From an uncultured Paracoccus sp. (lineage in GTDB: Bacteria; Pseudomonadota; Alphaproteobacteria; Rhodobacterales; Rhodobacteraceae), in the NCBI RefSeq assembly GCF_947487305.1, contig NZ_CANKWH010000010.1:94275-158274 (forward strand): DNA of 64,000 bases, written 5' to 3'. The notes under the pieces were generated by a model. The model saw only the letters and a program-made list of their open reading frames with translations. It was not told where the DNA came from and did not search any database. Of the stretch, positions 27,758 through 35,578 are shown in pieces (positions within the stretch are counted from its first letter, which is position 1; every line of letters begins with the position of its first letter). The position numbers were made by a program, and so were the translations under genes.

Positions 27758-28354
27758 TCAGGCCCGCATCTCGGCCATGATCGATTCCGCCAGTTCCGCC
27801 GCAGCCTCCGGCCCCGGCAGCGTGTCGTTCAGCAGGAAATACCAGATCATCGAGATGATCCGCTGCTCGGCCCGCCTTGCGGTGACGGCGGGATTGAGCT
27901 GCCCCCGCTCTTCTGCGCGACGAATGATGTTGTCCAGCAGCAGCCAGCGTTCGCGCCGCTCGCGGTGCAGCGCCTCGCGGATGGTGGCATCGCTTTGCGC
28001 CTCGGCGATCAGCAGGCGCAGCATGGGCGCCAGCGGTTCCTGGCCATCGCTGCCCTGCATCTGGCGCAGCATCTGGGCGATGAAGGCGGTCACGTCGCTG
28101 GTCAGGTCGCCGGTATCGATATCCCCAAGCGTTGATTTCGCCCGCGAATAGAGCGCCAGCAGCAGATGCCCCCGGCTTGGCCACCAGCGATAGAGCGTGG
28201 CCTTGCCCGCGCGGGCGCGGCGGGCCACGGCCTCCATCGTCAGCTTCTGATAGCCCTCCTCGGCAATGATCTCGGCGGCGGCGTCCATCACCGCCTGTTC
28301 GGTGTCGGGGTTGCGGCGGGCACCGACCGAGGTGCGGGGAGGTTCGACAGCCAT
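27758..28354 (-). CDS. TetR-family transcriptional regulator
   Basis: A 198-residue repressor-type protein with the TetR helix-turn-helix at residues 15-60 (AAEIIAEEGYQKLTMEAVAR and RAGKATLYRWWPSR). The C-terminal helical domain binds an unknown ligand. ATG 28354 is taken as the start; GTG 28363 would add three residues. It is divergent from a small membrane-protein gene, and two copies of ATACGNNNCGTT lie in the shared gap, suggesting autoregulation and control of that neighbour. Confidence 0.9.
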   Translation of the reverse strand: MAVEPPRTSVGARRNPDTEQAVMDAAAEIIAEEGYQKLTMEAVARRARAGKATLYRWWPSRGHLLLALYSRAKSTLGDIDTGDLTSDVTAFIAQMLRQMQGSDGQEPLAPMLRLLIAEAQSDATIREALHRERRERWLLLDNIIRRAEERGQLNPAVTARRAEQRIISMIWYFLLNDTLPGPEAAAELAESIMAEMRA

Positions 28355-28381
28355 TTTTCTCACATTGCCTATTGCGATACG

Positions 28382-28416
28382 ATACGTTCCGTTCTATATG
28401 ATCGATACGAAACGTT
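28382..28416. promoter_or_regulatory. Paired TetR-type operator in divergent promoter region
   Basis: Two copies of ATACGNNNCGTT (28382-28393 and 28405-28416) begin 23 bp apart, about two helical turns. Each is nearly palindromic (compare AACGNNNCGTAT). They overlap a possible forward promoter with TTGCGA at 28372-28377 and TATATG at 28395-28400 (17-bp spacing). Both the TetR gene and 28433 could be repressed from here. Confidence 0.55.
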
Positions 28417-28432
28417 CATATTGGTGTCTGCC

Positions 28433-28651
28433 ATGTCCGCGCAAGCTTCTCAACCCTCCCGCATCCGCTTTGCGATGCTTGTCTTTGCCTTTGTCTATCC
28501 GCTGGTCACGCTGGGGCTGATGGTCCTGATGCCGTTGACCCAGGGCTGGCCAGTGCCGGCCCGCACGCTGATCCTTGTGCCGGTCATCGTCTGCGCGATG
28601 ATCTGGGGGATCATCCCGCTGATCCACACGAGGCTGCGTCACCTGCTGTAA
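28433..28651 (+). CDS. Small two-helix membrane protein
   Basis: A 72-residue protein with two hydrophobic helices (about residues 14-32, AMLVFAFVYPLVTLGLMV, and 42-60, TLILVPVIVCAMIWGI) separated by a short loop with PLTQGWPVPAR, and a basic C-terminus (HTRLRHLL). I do not recognise a named family, though it resembles small membrane proteins often found divergent from TetR regulators. The Shine-Dalgarno is weak (TGGTG). The paired operator upstream suggests it is induced when the TetR protein is released. A strong hairpin follows at 28674. Confidence 0.75.
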   Translation: MSAQASQPSRIRFAMLVFAFVYPLVTLGLMVLMPLTQGWPVPARTLILVPVIVCAMIWGIIPLIHTRLRHLL

Positions 28652-28673
28652 GCCCGGCGCCTGACAAAGAAGA

Positions 28674-28699
28674 ACGGCGGGACCGGAAGGCCCCGCCGT
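28674..28699. terminator. Bidirectional terminator hairpin
   Basis: The inverted repeat 28674-28684 with 28689-28699 (11 bp with one A-C mismatch) and a GGAA tetraloop lies between the convergent small membrane-protein gene and the AtoE gene. The following T content is modest. Confidence 0.65.
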
Positions 28700-28722
28700 G
28701 TGTCGTTCCGGTGCTGTGGTGG

Positions 28723-30036
28723 CTAGAGCAGCAACAAGAGCCCGCCGATGACCAAGCCGGTGATCAGCAGATGCACCACGCAGAAGCCCATGATATCGCG
28801 CGGCTTCAGCCCGGCAATGCCGAGCATCGGCAGCGCCCAGAAGGGTTGCAACAGGTTCGTCCAGGCATCGCCCCAGGCCACGCCCATCACCACGCGCGGC
28901 ATGTCGGCACCAAGGGCCGCGGCAGCCGGCAGCATGACCGGGGCCTGCACCGCCCATTGACCACCGCCCGAGGGCACGAAGATGTTCACGATCCCTGCCG
29001 AGATGAAGCTCCAGAAGGGCAGGGTGGTGGCGGTCGAGATCGAGACGAACCATTCCGACAGGCTGGCCGCGAGACCGCTCTGGGTCATGATCGCCATGAT
29101 CCCGGCATAGAAGGGGAACTGGATCACGATCCCGGCCCCGCCGCGCACGCCCTCGTCCAGCGCCGCCAGCAGGCTGCGAGCAGTGCCGTGGCACAGGATG
29201 CCGACGAAGAGGAAGAGGAAGTTCACCACGTTGAGGTTGATCGCCCCGCCGCCGATGAAATGCAGCGCCAGCCAGATCACCCCCGGAATGCCGATGGCCC
29301 ACATCAAGAGCCGGCTGTTCTCCAGCCGCTCGGCCGGGGTGGCATTGGCGGGCAGGGGGGCGGGTGCCGCGTCATTGCCAAGCTTGGCCGGATCGACCAG
29401 CACCTGTTCCGATTCGGGCGGCAGCATCCCGCGATTGACCAGCGGGACGATGATGAACAGCGCCGCGACGATGGCGAGGTTCCAGACCGAGAAGATCGTG
29501 TCCGAAGTAGAAATTACCCCGATCTCGGCTTCGGTGAAATGCCCGGGCGTGGCGATGGTCAGCGGGATCGAGCCCGACATGCCGCCATGCCAGATGACGA
29601 AGCCTGAATAGGCAGCTGCGACCAGAAGCCGGTAGTCGACCTTGATCTGACGCGCCAGTTCCTTGGCGAAGATGGCGCCGACGACCAGCCCGAAGCCCCA
29701 GTTGATCCAGCTGGCCGCCAGCGAGACGACGCTGACGAGGATGATCGCCGACCCGCGCGAGGTCGCCAGCCCGGCCAGACGCTGCAGGATCTTCCGCACC
29801 GGCGGCGACGAGGCGAGGATGAAGCCGGTGACCAGCACCAGCAGCATCTGCATCGAGAAGGCCAGAAGCTCCCAGAAGCCGTTGCCCCACATGCGGATCA
29901 GATCGACCGGGTTGGTGCCCTCGCTGACGATGGCCGCCAGCGCGGCCACCAGCGTCAGGACGATGACGAAGATGAAGGCATCGGGCAGCCACCGCTCCAT
30001 CAGGCGGGTGGCTGGCCGGGATAGGGCTCTAAGCAT
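28723..30036 (-). CDS. atoE: Short-chain fatty acid transporter, AtoE family
   Basis: A 437-residue polytopic inner-membrane protein of the AtoE family, with about 12 hydrophobic helices (FIFVIVLTLVAALAAIVS near residue 20). Conserved family segments are ASWINWGFGLVVGAIFAKE and PSGGGQWAVQAPVMLPAA. Family members are proposed to take up acetoacetate or short-chain fatty acids. GAGGAG lies 7 bases before the start. Cotranscription with the secretion genes upstream is possible (80-bp gap, same strand) but they are functionally unrelated. No CoA-transferase genes are adjacent; phaA and phaB lie 14 kb away. Confidence 0.88.
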   Translation of the reverse strand: MLRALSRPATRLMERWLPDAFIFVIVLTLVAALAAIVSEGTNPVDLIRMWGNGFWELLAFSMQMLLVLVTGFILASSPPVRKILQRLAGLATSRGSAIILVSVVSLAASWINWGFGLVVGAIFAKELARQIKVDYRLLVAAAYSGFVIWHGGMSGSIPLTIATPGHFTEAEIGVISTSDTIFSVWNLAIVAALFIIVPLVNRGMLPPESEQVLVDPAKLGNDAAPAPLPANATPAERLENSRLLMWAIGIPGVIWLALHFIGGGAINLNVVNFLFLFVGILCHGTARSLLAALDEGVRGGAGIVIQFPFYAGIMAIMTQSGLAASLSEWFVSISTATTLPFWSFISAGIVNIFVPSGGGQWAVQAPVMLPAAAALGADMPRVVMGVAWGDAWTNLLQPFWALPMLGIAGLKPRDIMGFCVVHLLITGLVIGGLLLLL

Positions 30037-30115
30037 AGGTTACTCCTCACATTTCCCCCCGCGACGTTGGGCGAAGGATCATGTGAAGGCAAGGCGCAGA
30101 GGCGATGTTAGCGCA

Positions 30116-31558
30116 TCAGCTTTCGCGGAAGGCGCGGTTGAAGTAATCGGCCAGCGGTTTCACCAGGTAATCCATGGGGCTGCGCTCGCCGGTCTGGATA
30201 TAGACCTCGACAGGCATGCCGGGGACGAGCTCAAGCCCGTCAAGCTTGTCCATCTCGTGCGGCAGAAGCGTGACCTCGGCACGGTAATAGGGGGTGCGTG
30301 TCGCCTCGTCGATCAGCGCATCGGCCGAGACCCGCAGCACCTGCCCGTCGATCTCGGGCGTCGTGCGCGACGAGAAGGAGGAGAAGCGCAGCACCACCTC
30401 CTGGCCGGGCCGAACCTCGTCGACGTTGATCGTCGCCAGACGGGCACCGATGATCAGCGGGCGGTCCTGCGGGATGATGTACATCACCGGATCGGCCGGC
30501 CGGATGACCGAGCGGGGCGTGGTGAACAGCAGCTGGTAGATGATGCCCGAGACCGGCGCGCGGATCTCGAGCCGGCTGACCTGTTCGGTGAGGCTGCGGC
30601 GGCGCTCGGCCAGTTCCAGTTCGCGATAGCCCAGATCGCGCAATTCTGTCTCGGCGGTCTCGCGGCGCTCGGCGTTCAGGCGCAGCTTCTCGATGCCGAT
30701 CTCGGTCTGCCGGGTCTCGGCCTGCGCGCGTGTGGCCTGCATCTCGCCCAGCTGACCATCCAGTCGTGCCGCCTCGCGTTCCAGGGCCAGCACGCGCGAG
30801 GCCTGCGCCAGACCCTTGTCCAGCAGCGAGCGCTGATCGGTCAGCTCTTGTTCGATCAGGTCGCGCTGCGCGCCGAGGGCGACGAACTGCGCGTCGATGC
30901 CCTTGATCTGCTGGGTCAGCTGCTCGGCCTGCTTGGACAACTGTTCCAGCGATTGCTGGATGGTATCGCGGCGGGCGTCGAACAGGCTCTGCTGCCCCTC
31001 CATCAGCTCGACCAGTTGCGGGTCGGTCTTGGCGGTCTCGATCAGGTCGGCCGGAAACTCGATCGTCGCGGCATCGGCCCGCTCGGCCTCCAGCCGGCCG
31101 CGGCGGGCGAGGATCTCGAAATACTGGCCCTCGACGATGGTCAGCTCGGTTTGCAGCAGGTTGCCATCCAGCCGGATCAGCGGCTGACCTGCCGCGACCG
31201 TCTCGCCCTCGGTGACGAGAATCTCGGAGATCACCCCGCCATCAGGGTGCTGCACGACCTGACGGTTCTGCTCGACCTCGACCTGTCCCGGGGCGACCAC
31301 GGCACCGGCAATGCGGGTGAACATGGCCCAGGCCCCGAAGCCGCCGAACAGCAGGAAGATGCCCAGAAGTCCCGTGAACACCGCGCCGCGCACTGGCCAA
31401 CGCTTGACGACCTCGGCCTTGCTGACCCCGACCTTGATCGCGGGCGGAGGCGGCGGTGGCGGGCCCGGGTCGACGAGTTCGGCATCCGGAATGGCCTGCT
31501 GCTTGATCGGCTGTATCCGGGCCATCGGCTGGCCCTTGGGCTGGTCCTGTCCGCTCAT
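30116..31558 (-). CDS. Type I secretion membrane-fusion protein (HlyD/PrsE family)
   Basis: A 480-residue periplasmic adaptor: cytoplasmic N-terminus with a polyproline run before residue 40, one membrane helix near residues 55-78 (AVFTGLLGIFLLFGGFGAW), a biotinyl-lipoyl-like half motif (GVISEILVTEGETVAAGQPL), a long coiled coil (about residues 150-290, heptads rich in Q, L, E), and a C-terminal beta-barrel (VPGMPVEVYIQTGERS). It links the ABC exporter to a TolC-type channel. Its start overlaps the exporter stop by 4 bases, so they form one operon. No TolC-like gene or RTX substrate is in the window. Confidence 0.92.
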   Translation of the reverse strand: MSGQDQPKGQPMARIQPIKQQAIPDAELVDPGPPPPPPPAIKVGVSKAEVVKRWPVRGAVFTGLLGIFLLFGGFGAWAMFTRIAGAVVAPGQVEVEQNRQVVQHPDGGVISEILVTEGETVAAGQPLIRLDGNLLQTELTIVEGQYFEILARRGRLEAERADAATIEFPADLIETAKTDPQLVELMEGQQSLFDARRDTIQQSLEQLSKQAEQLTQQIKGIDAQFVALGAQRDLIEQELTDQRSLLDKGLAQASRVLALEREAARLDGQLGEMQATRAQAETRQTEIGIEKLRLNAERRETAETELRDLGYRELELAERRRSLTEQVSRLEIRAPVSGIIYQLLFTTPRSVIRPADPVMYIIPQDRPLIIGARLATINVDEVRPGQEVVLRFSSFSSRTTPEIDGQVLRVSADALIDEATRTPYYRAEVTLLPHEMDKLDGLELVPGMPVEVYIQTGERSPMDYLVKPLADYFNRAFRES

Positions 31559-33303
31559 GTAATGCCCCCACTCTGACCCGCGCCCTGTGACTGGCGGATC
31601 TGCTCGGCGTTCTTGACCATGGATTTCAGTACCTCGTCACGCGGCCCGAAGGCGCGGCGTTGACCCTGATCGAGCACCAGCAGCAATTCGCATTCGGCGA
31701 TCGCGGCAGGCCGGTGGGCCATGATGATGACCGCGCCACCGCGCGCCTTGATCGAGCGGATGGCGAGGTTCAGCGCCTCGGAGCCCTGATTGTCCAAATT
31801 CGAGTTCGGCTCGTCCAGCACGAACACGGCCGGCTGCGGATAGAGTGCGCGCGCGAGGCCGATGCGCTGGATCTGTCCGCCGGACAGCCGCCCGCCGGAC
31901 TGGCTGATTACCGTGTCATAGCCCTGCGGCAGGTCGAGTATCATCTGATGCGCGGCGGCGGCCTGGGCTGCGGCGACGACGCGCTGGGGATCGGGTTTCG
32001 GACTCATCCGGGCGATGTTTTCGGCAATGGTGCCATCGAACAGCGTCACCTGCTGGGGCAGATAGCCGATCAGGCTGCCCAGCACGTCCGGGTCATACTG
32101 GTCCAGCGTCGCGCCATCGAGGCGGATCGAGCCGCTGGCAATCGGCCAGCCGCCGATGATGGCCCGGGCCATGGTGGTCTTGCCGGCGCCCGATGGGCCG
32201 ATGACGCCCATCGCCTGACCGGGGGCGAGCGAGAAGCTGACGCCGCGCAGGGTTGGCTGGCTCTGCCCCGGTGGCACCACCGAAAGCTGCCGCACATCAA
32301 GCTGCGCTTTGGGCCGGGGCAGGGGTGTGCGGTCGGGCTGCGGCGGGCGGCGCGACAACAGATCGCTGATCCGCGCCCAGCCATCCTGAGCACGCTGGAC
32401 CACGGACCAGCCACCCACCACCTGATCGATCGGCGCCAGCGCCCGGCCCATCAGGATTGAACTGGCGATCATCGCGCCCGGGGTCAGCTCTTGTTGCAGC
32501 ACCAGCCAGGCACCGGCGGCCAGCATGGCGCTTTGCAGGAACAGCCGGAAGGTCCGCGAAAACACCGTGAAGGTCGAGGTGCGGTCGGTGCCCAGCATCT
32601 GCTGTTCGGTCGCCTCGCTGCGGGCCTTGCGCCAGCGCTCGAAGGCGGCGCCGCGCATCCCCAGTGAGCCGATCAGCTCGCCCTCGTCGCGATAGAGATC
32701 CGACATGCGCTCGGCCCGCTGCTGGGCAATCGCCGAATGTTGCAGGGGCGCGCGGCTGAACCACTGGTTCATCAGCGTGGCGACGACCACGATCCCGCCG
32801 CCGACCACGGCCACCACGCCCAGGAGCGGGTGGAAGATGAAGACCGCCGCGAGAAAGATCGGCGCCCAGGGCAGGTCGAACAGCGCCAGCAGGACCGGAG
32901 AGGCGAAGAAGCGATGAATCGCCTCGAGATCGCGGATGCCGCCACGCACGGCCACATCGTTGCCCGAGCCGGCGCCTTCTGCCAGCGCGGCGGTAAAGAC
33001 CCGCGGCTCCATCCGGTTCAGGAAGCGGGCGGCGACACGCGCCATCACCCGGTTGCGCGCGATGTCGAGCACGCCCATCAGCAGGAACAGGAACACCACC
33101 AGTGCGAAAAGCGCCGTCAGCGTCTCGACCGAGCGCGAGGCCAGCACCCGGTCATAGACCTGCAGCATGAACAGGGGGCCCGTCAGCATCAGGATGTTCA
33201 CCGCGGCCGAGAACAGCCCCACGATGATGAACAACTGCCATCCTTCGCCCCGCGCCGCGCGAAGCTCGGCCCTGCCGCGTTGACTGTCAGGCGCTCTTGC
33301 CAT
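31555..33303 (-). CDS. Type I secretion ABC permease/ATPase (PrsD/PrtD family)
   Basis: A 582-residue exporter half-transporter. The N-terminal membrane domain (about residues 20-310, including VNILMLTGPLFMLQVYDRVL) precedes an ATPase with GPSGAGKTTMARAIIG (about residue 360), LSGGQIQRIGLARALY and FVLDEPNSNLD. There is no N-terminal C39 peptidase or CLD domain, so it belongs with PrtD/PrsD exporters that secrete proteins bearing C-terminal signals. It is first in the operon with the HlyD-type adaptor. Confidence 0.92.
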   Translation of the reverse strand: MARAPDSQRGRAELRAARGEGWQLFIIVGLFSAAVNILMLTGPLFMLQVYDRVLASRSVETLTALFALVVFLFLLMGVLDIARNRVMARVAARFLNRMEPRVFTAALAEGAGSGNDVAVRGGIRDLEAIHRFFASPVLLALFDLPWAPIFLAAVFIFHPLLGVVAVVGGGIVVVATLMNQWFSRAPLQHSAIAQQRAERMSDLYRDEGELIGSLGMRGAAFERWRKARSEATEQQMLGTDRTSTFTVFSRTFRLFLQSAMLAAGAWLVLQQELTPGAMIASSILMGRALAPIDQVVGGWSVVQRAQDGWARISDLLSRRPPQPDRTPLPRPKAQLDVRQLSVVPPGQSQPTLRGVSFSLAPGQAMGVIGPSGAGKTTMARAIIGGWPIASGSIRLDGATLDQYDPDVLGSLIGYLPQQVTLFDGTIAENIARMSPKPDPQRVVAAAQAAAAHQMILDLPQGYDTVISQSGGRLSGGQIQRIGLARALYPQPAVFVLDEPNSNLDNQGSEALNLAIRSIKARGGAVIIMAHRPAAIAECELLLVLDQGQRRAFGPRDEVLKSMVKNAEQIRQSQGAGQSGGIT

Positions 33304-33511
33304 GATATCGTCCGTCTTACCTGTTGCGCCCTGCGCGGGTGATCCCGGAGGGCGGCCTGTGCCATCGGCAGACCTTCACCGGCCAGGTCTTCCCGCGCTT
33401 GCTCTGCCGTCGGATCAGTTCTATGCGAGTTCCAGCGATTATAACAGGCCGTTTCGCCAGCGGGGCGCGCCTCTGACAAGGTGGTAAATTCGTCCGCCAG
33501 AGAGGACCGAC

Positions 33512-34342
33512 TTGCACGCATGCCGCGCCCTGTCCCGCGCCGCCACCCGGCTGGCTGCCACGCTTCTGATCGCTGGTTGTGCTGCGCAGGCACCCTCCGA
33601 TCCCGAGGCGGTCAACGATCCGTTCGAGGCGGCCAACCGCCGGGTCCATGCCTTCAACAAGGGTGTCGACACGACCCTGATCCGGCCGCTGACCGGCGGC
33701 AAGGAGGATGAGGCGGTTGCGGGGGGGGCTGCGGGCGAAGCGGACGGCGGCGCGATGGATGTTCTGGGCAATGTCGGCGCGAACCTGTCGCTGCCGGGCA
33801 AGGTGCTGAACCAGATCCTGCAGGGCCGGCCCGGCCCGGCGTTGAAGAACACCGCCCGATTTGCCGTCAACAGCACGCTGGGGCTGGGCGGTCTGCACGA
33901 TCCGGCGGGCCGCGAGTTTGCGCTGACCGAGGTGGATACCGATTTCGGCGAGACGCTGCATGTCTGGGGTGTGCCGGAAGGCGCCTATCTGGAACTGCCG
34001 GTGCTGGGACCCTCGACCATGCGGGACGCGACCGGCAAGGTGGTAGATCTGGTCATCGATCCCTGGGATGTCTGGCTGGACGAGGATGAATACTGGGCCA
34101 GCTTCGCGATCCGCGCCGCCTCAAAAGCCGGTGAGCGGGCACGGTTCGGGGATACGGTGGATAGCGTTCTCTATGAAAGTGCGGATAGTTACAGCCAATT
34201 GCGGCTGATCTATCTGATGCATCGGCGCCACGAATTGTCACAAGGGGGGGCATCGGAAGATCCCTATGTCATTGATCCGTATGAAACCGAGCCTGCCGCT
34301 GCCGCAACGGATGCCTTCGTCATCGACCCCTATGAGGAGTAG
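33512..34342 (+). CDS. mlaA: MlaA (VacJ)-family outer-membrane lipoprotein
   Basis: A 276-residue lipoprotein acting in retrograde phospholipid transport from the outer membrane. The start is TTG 33512, supported by AGAGGA at 33501-33506. The signal peptide ends LLIAGC, giving the lipidated Cys. MlaA blocks: NDPFEAANRRVHAFN, LNQILQGRPGPALKNTARF, NSTLGLGGLHDPAG, DFGETLHVWGV and GPSTMRDATGK. Odd features: residues about 67-87 are a Gly/Ala/Glu/Asp-rich stretch where homologues have a basic amphipathic segment, and the C-terminus repeats VIDPYE twice. It overlaps the MlaC gene by 11 bases. Confidence 0.9.
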   Translation: MHACRALSRAATRLAATLLIAGCAAQAPSDPEAVNDPFEAANRRVHAFNKGVDTTLIRPLTGGKEDEAVAGGAAGEADGGAMDVLGNVGANLSLPGKVLNQILQGRPGPALKNTARFAVNSTLGLGGLHDPAGREFALTEVDTDFGETLHVWGVPEGAYLELPVLGPSTMRDATGKVVDLVIDPWDVWLDEDEYWASFAIRAASKAGERARFGDTVDSVLYESADSYSQLRLIYLMHRRHELSQGGASEDPYVIDPYETEPAAAATDAFVIDPYEE

Positions 34343-34931
34343 GCGCGGCTTTCTGGCCCTGTCGGGTGCGGCGGTTGCCCTGCTGGCGCTGCGGCCCATG
34401 GGTGCGTTGGCGCTGAACACCGACCAGTCGCGCGCGCTGATCGAGACGGCGCTTGGCGAAGTCTATGCGGTGATCAATTCCGGTCAGGCTCCGGCGCAGA
34501 TGTATCGCCAGTTCGAGACCATCTTCGCCCGCTATGCCGATGTCGGGATCATCGCCCGCTCGGCCCTCGGTCCGGCGGCGCGTCAGGTCGGCGGGGTTGA
34601 GTTCGCCGCCTATCAGCAGGCGTTTCAGGGCTATATCGGCCGCAAATACGGCAAGCGCTTCCGTGAGTTCATCGGCTCGAAGATCGAGGTCACGGGCGCG
34701 CGGCCGCTGAAAAGCTTCTTCGCCGTGACCTCGGTCGCCTACCTGAACGGCCGCTCGCCGATGCAGGTGGAATGGCACGTCTCGGACAAGTCGGGGCAGA
34801 GCAAGTTCTTCAACATCATCATCGAGGGTGTGAACATGCTGGCGAGCGAACGCAGCGAGATCGGCGCCATGCTGGCACGCCGCAATGGCGACATTGCCGC
34901 GCTGACCGCCGATCTGCAGCAGGCGGGCTGA
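34332..34931 (+). CDS. mlaC: MlaC-family phospholipid-binding protein
   Basis: A 199-residue periplasmic lipid shuttle. The chosen start, ATG 34332, begins MRSRRGFLALSGAAVALLAL, a Tat-like or Sec signal with paired arginines; cleavage is predicted after GALA. Upstream in-frame ATGs at 34266 and 34311 would place a long polar segment before the signal. The body shows the MlaC pattern (QMYRQFETIFARYADV, YQQAFQGYIGRKYGKRF, VEWHVSDKSGQSKFFNIIIE). It is coupled to mlaA by overlap. The inner-membrane MlaFEDB genes are not in the window. Confidence 0.85.
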   Translation: MRSRRGFLALSGAAVALLALRPMGALALNTDQSRALIETALGEVYAVINSGQAPAQMYRQFETIFARYADVGIIARSALGPAARQVGGVEFAAYQQAFQGYIGRKYGKRFREFIGSKIEVTGARPLKSFFAVTSVAYLNGRSPMQVEWHVSDKSGQSKFFNIIIEGVNMLASERSEIGAMLARRNGDIAALTADLQQAG

Positions 34932-35023
34932 CCCCAACCCGCCCCCGTTCCCGGCGAGCTTCACCGCAAATTAAGCTCTTTGCCTTATGACCGTCTCCAT
35001 GCCTTGCAGAAAGGGTGGATGAC

Positions 35024-35572
35024 GTGAAGGGTATGGTCTTCAGCGAGCTGATCGAGATGGCCGACGAGCTTCTGGGCGAAGCGGTGGTCGATGAGGTCCT
35101 CTCCAGCGGCGATTTCAGCTCGGGCGGGGCCTATACCTCGGTTGGGTTCTATCCGTGCGACGAGTTCATGGCGCTGGTGCAGGCCCTCAGCACCCGCAGC
35201 GGGCTGCCACTGAACGACTATCTGCGCCGATTCGGGCACTGGATGTTCTGGCGCTACAGCGCCCGCTATTCCCAGTTCTTCGCCGACAAGACCGATGTGC
35301 TGACCATGCTCGAATCGATCGAGACCGAGGTGCATATCGAGGTGCGAAAGCTTTATCCGGGGGTCGAGTTGCCGCGATTCGAAAGCCGACGGCTGCTGGA
35401 CGGAGACGGGCTGGAACTGACCTATCATTCGCCGCGCCCGCTTGGCGATTTCTGCCACGGGCTGGTCGAGACCTGTATCGAGTATTTCGGGCGCCCGGCG
35501 AGCGTCGAACGTCAGGATCTGACCGTGCCCGAGGGCATGTGCGTCCGCTTCACCATCCGGATGGAGGGCTGA
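35024..35572 (+). CDS. H-NOX haem nitric oxide sensor
   Basis: A 182-residue haem NO/O2-binding protein. With the start at GTG 35024 (begins KGMVF; AAGG at 35011-35014 gives good spacing; GTG 35015 is the alternative), the haem-ligand histidine is His104 in EVHIEVRKLYPG, Pro117 lies under the haem, and the propionate-binding YxSxR motif is Tyr134-Ser136-Arg138 (YHSPR). There is no transmembrane or fused output domain, so it is a stand-alone cytosolic sensor. It is followed after 6 bases by a hybrid histidine kinase, the standard partner whose autophosphorylation is inhibited by NO-bound H-NOX. Confidence 0.93.
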   Translation: MKGMVFSELIEMADELLGEAVVDEVLSSGDFSSGGAYTSVGFYPCDEFMALVQALSTRSGLPLNDYLRRFGHWMFWRYSARYSQFFADKTDVLTMLESIETEVHIEVRKLYPGVELPRFESRRLLDGDGLELTYHSPRPLGDFCHGLVETCIEYFGRPASVERQDLTVPEGMCVRFTIRMEG

Positions 35573-35578
35573 GCGGTC

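Noticed and set aside
33302..33487. 61-codon forward ORF before mlaA
   Set aside because: No Shine-Dalgarno, no recognisable protein pattern, and it occupies the mlaA promoter region.
33721..33728. Run of eight G in mlaA as a frameshift site
   Set aside because: Reading the alternative frames gives no better match to MlaA, and the downstream frame is continuous with conserved MlaA blocks, so no frameshift is called.
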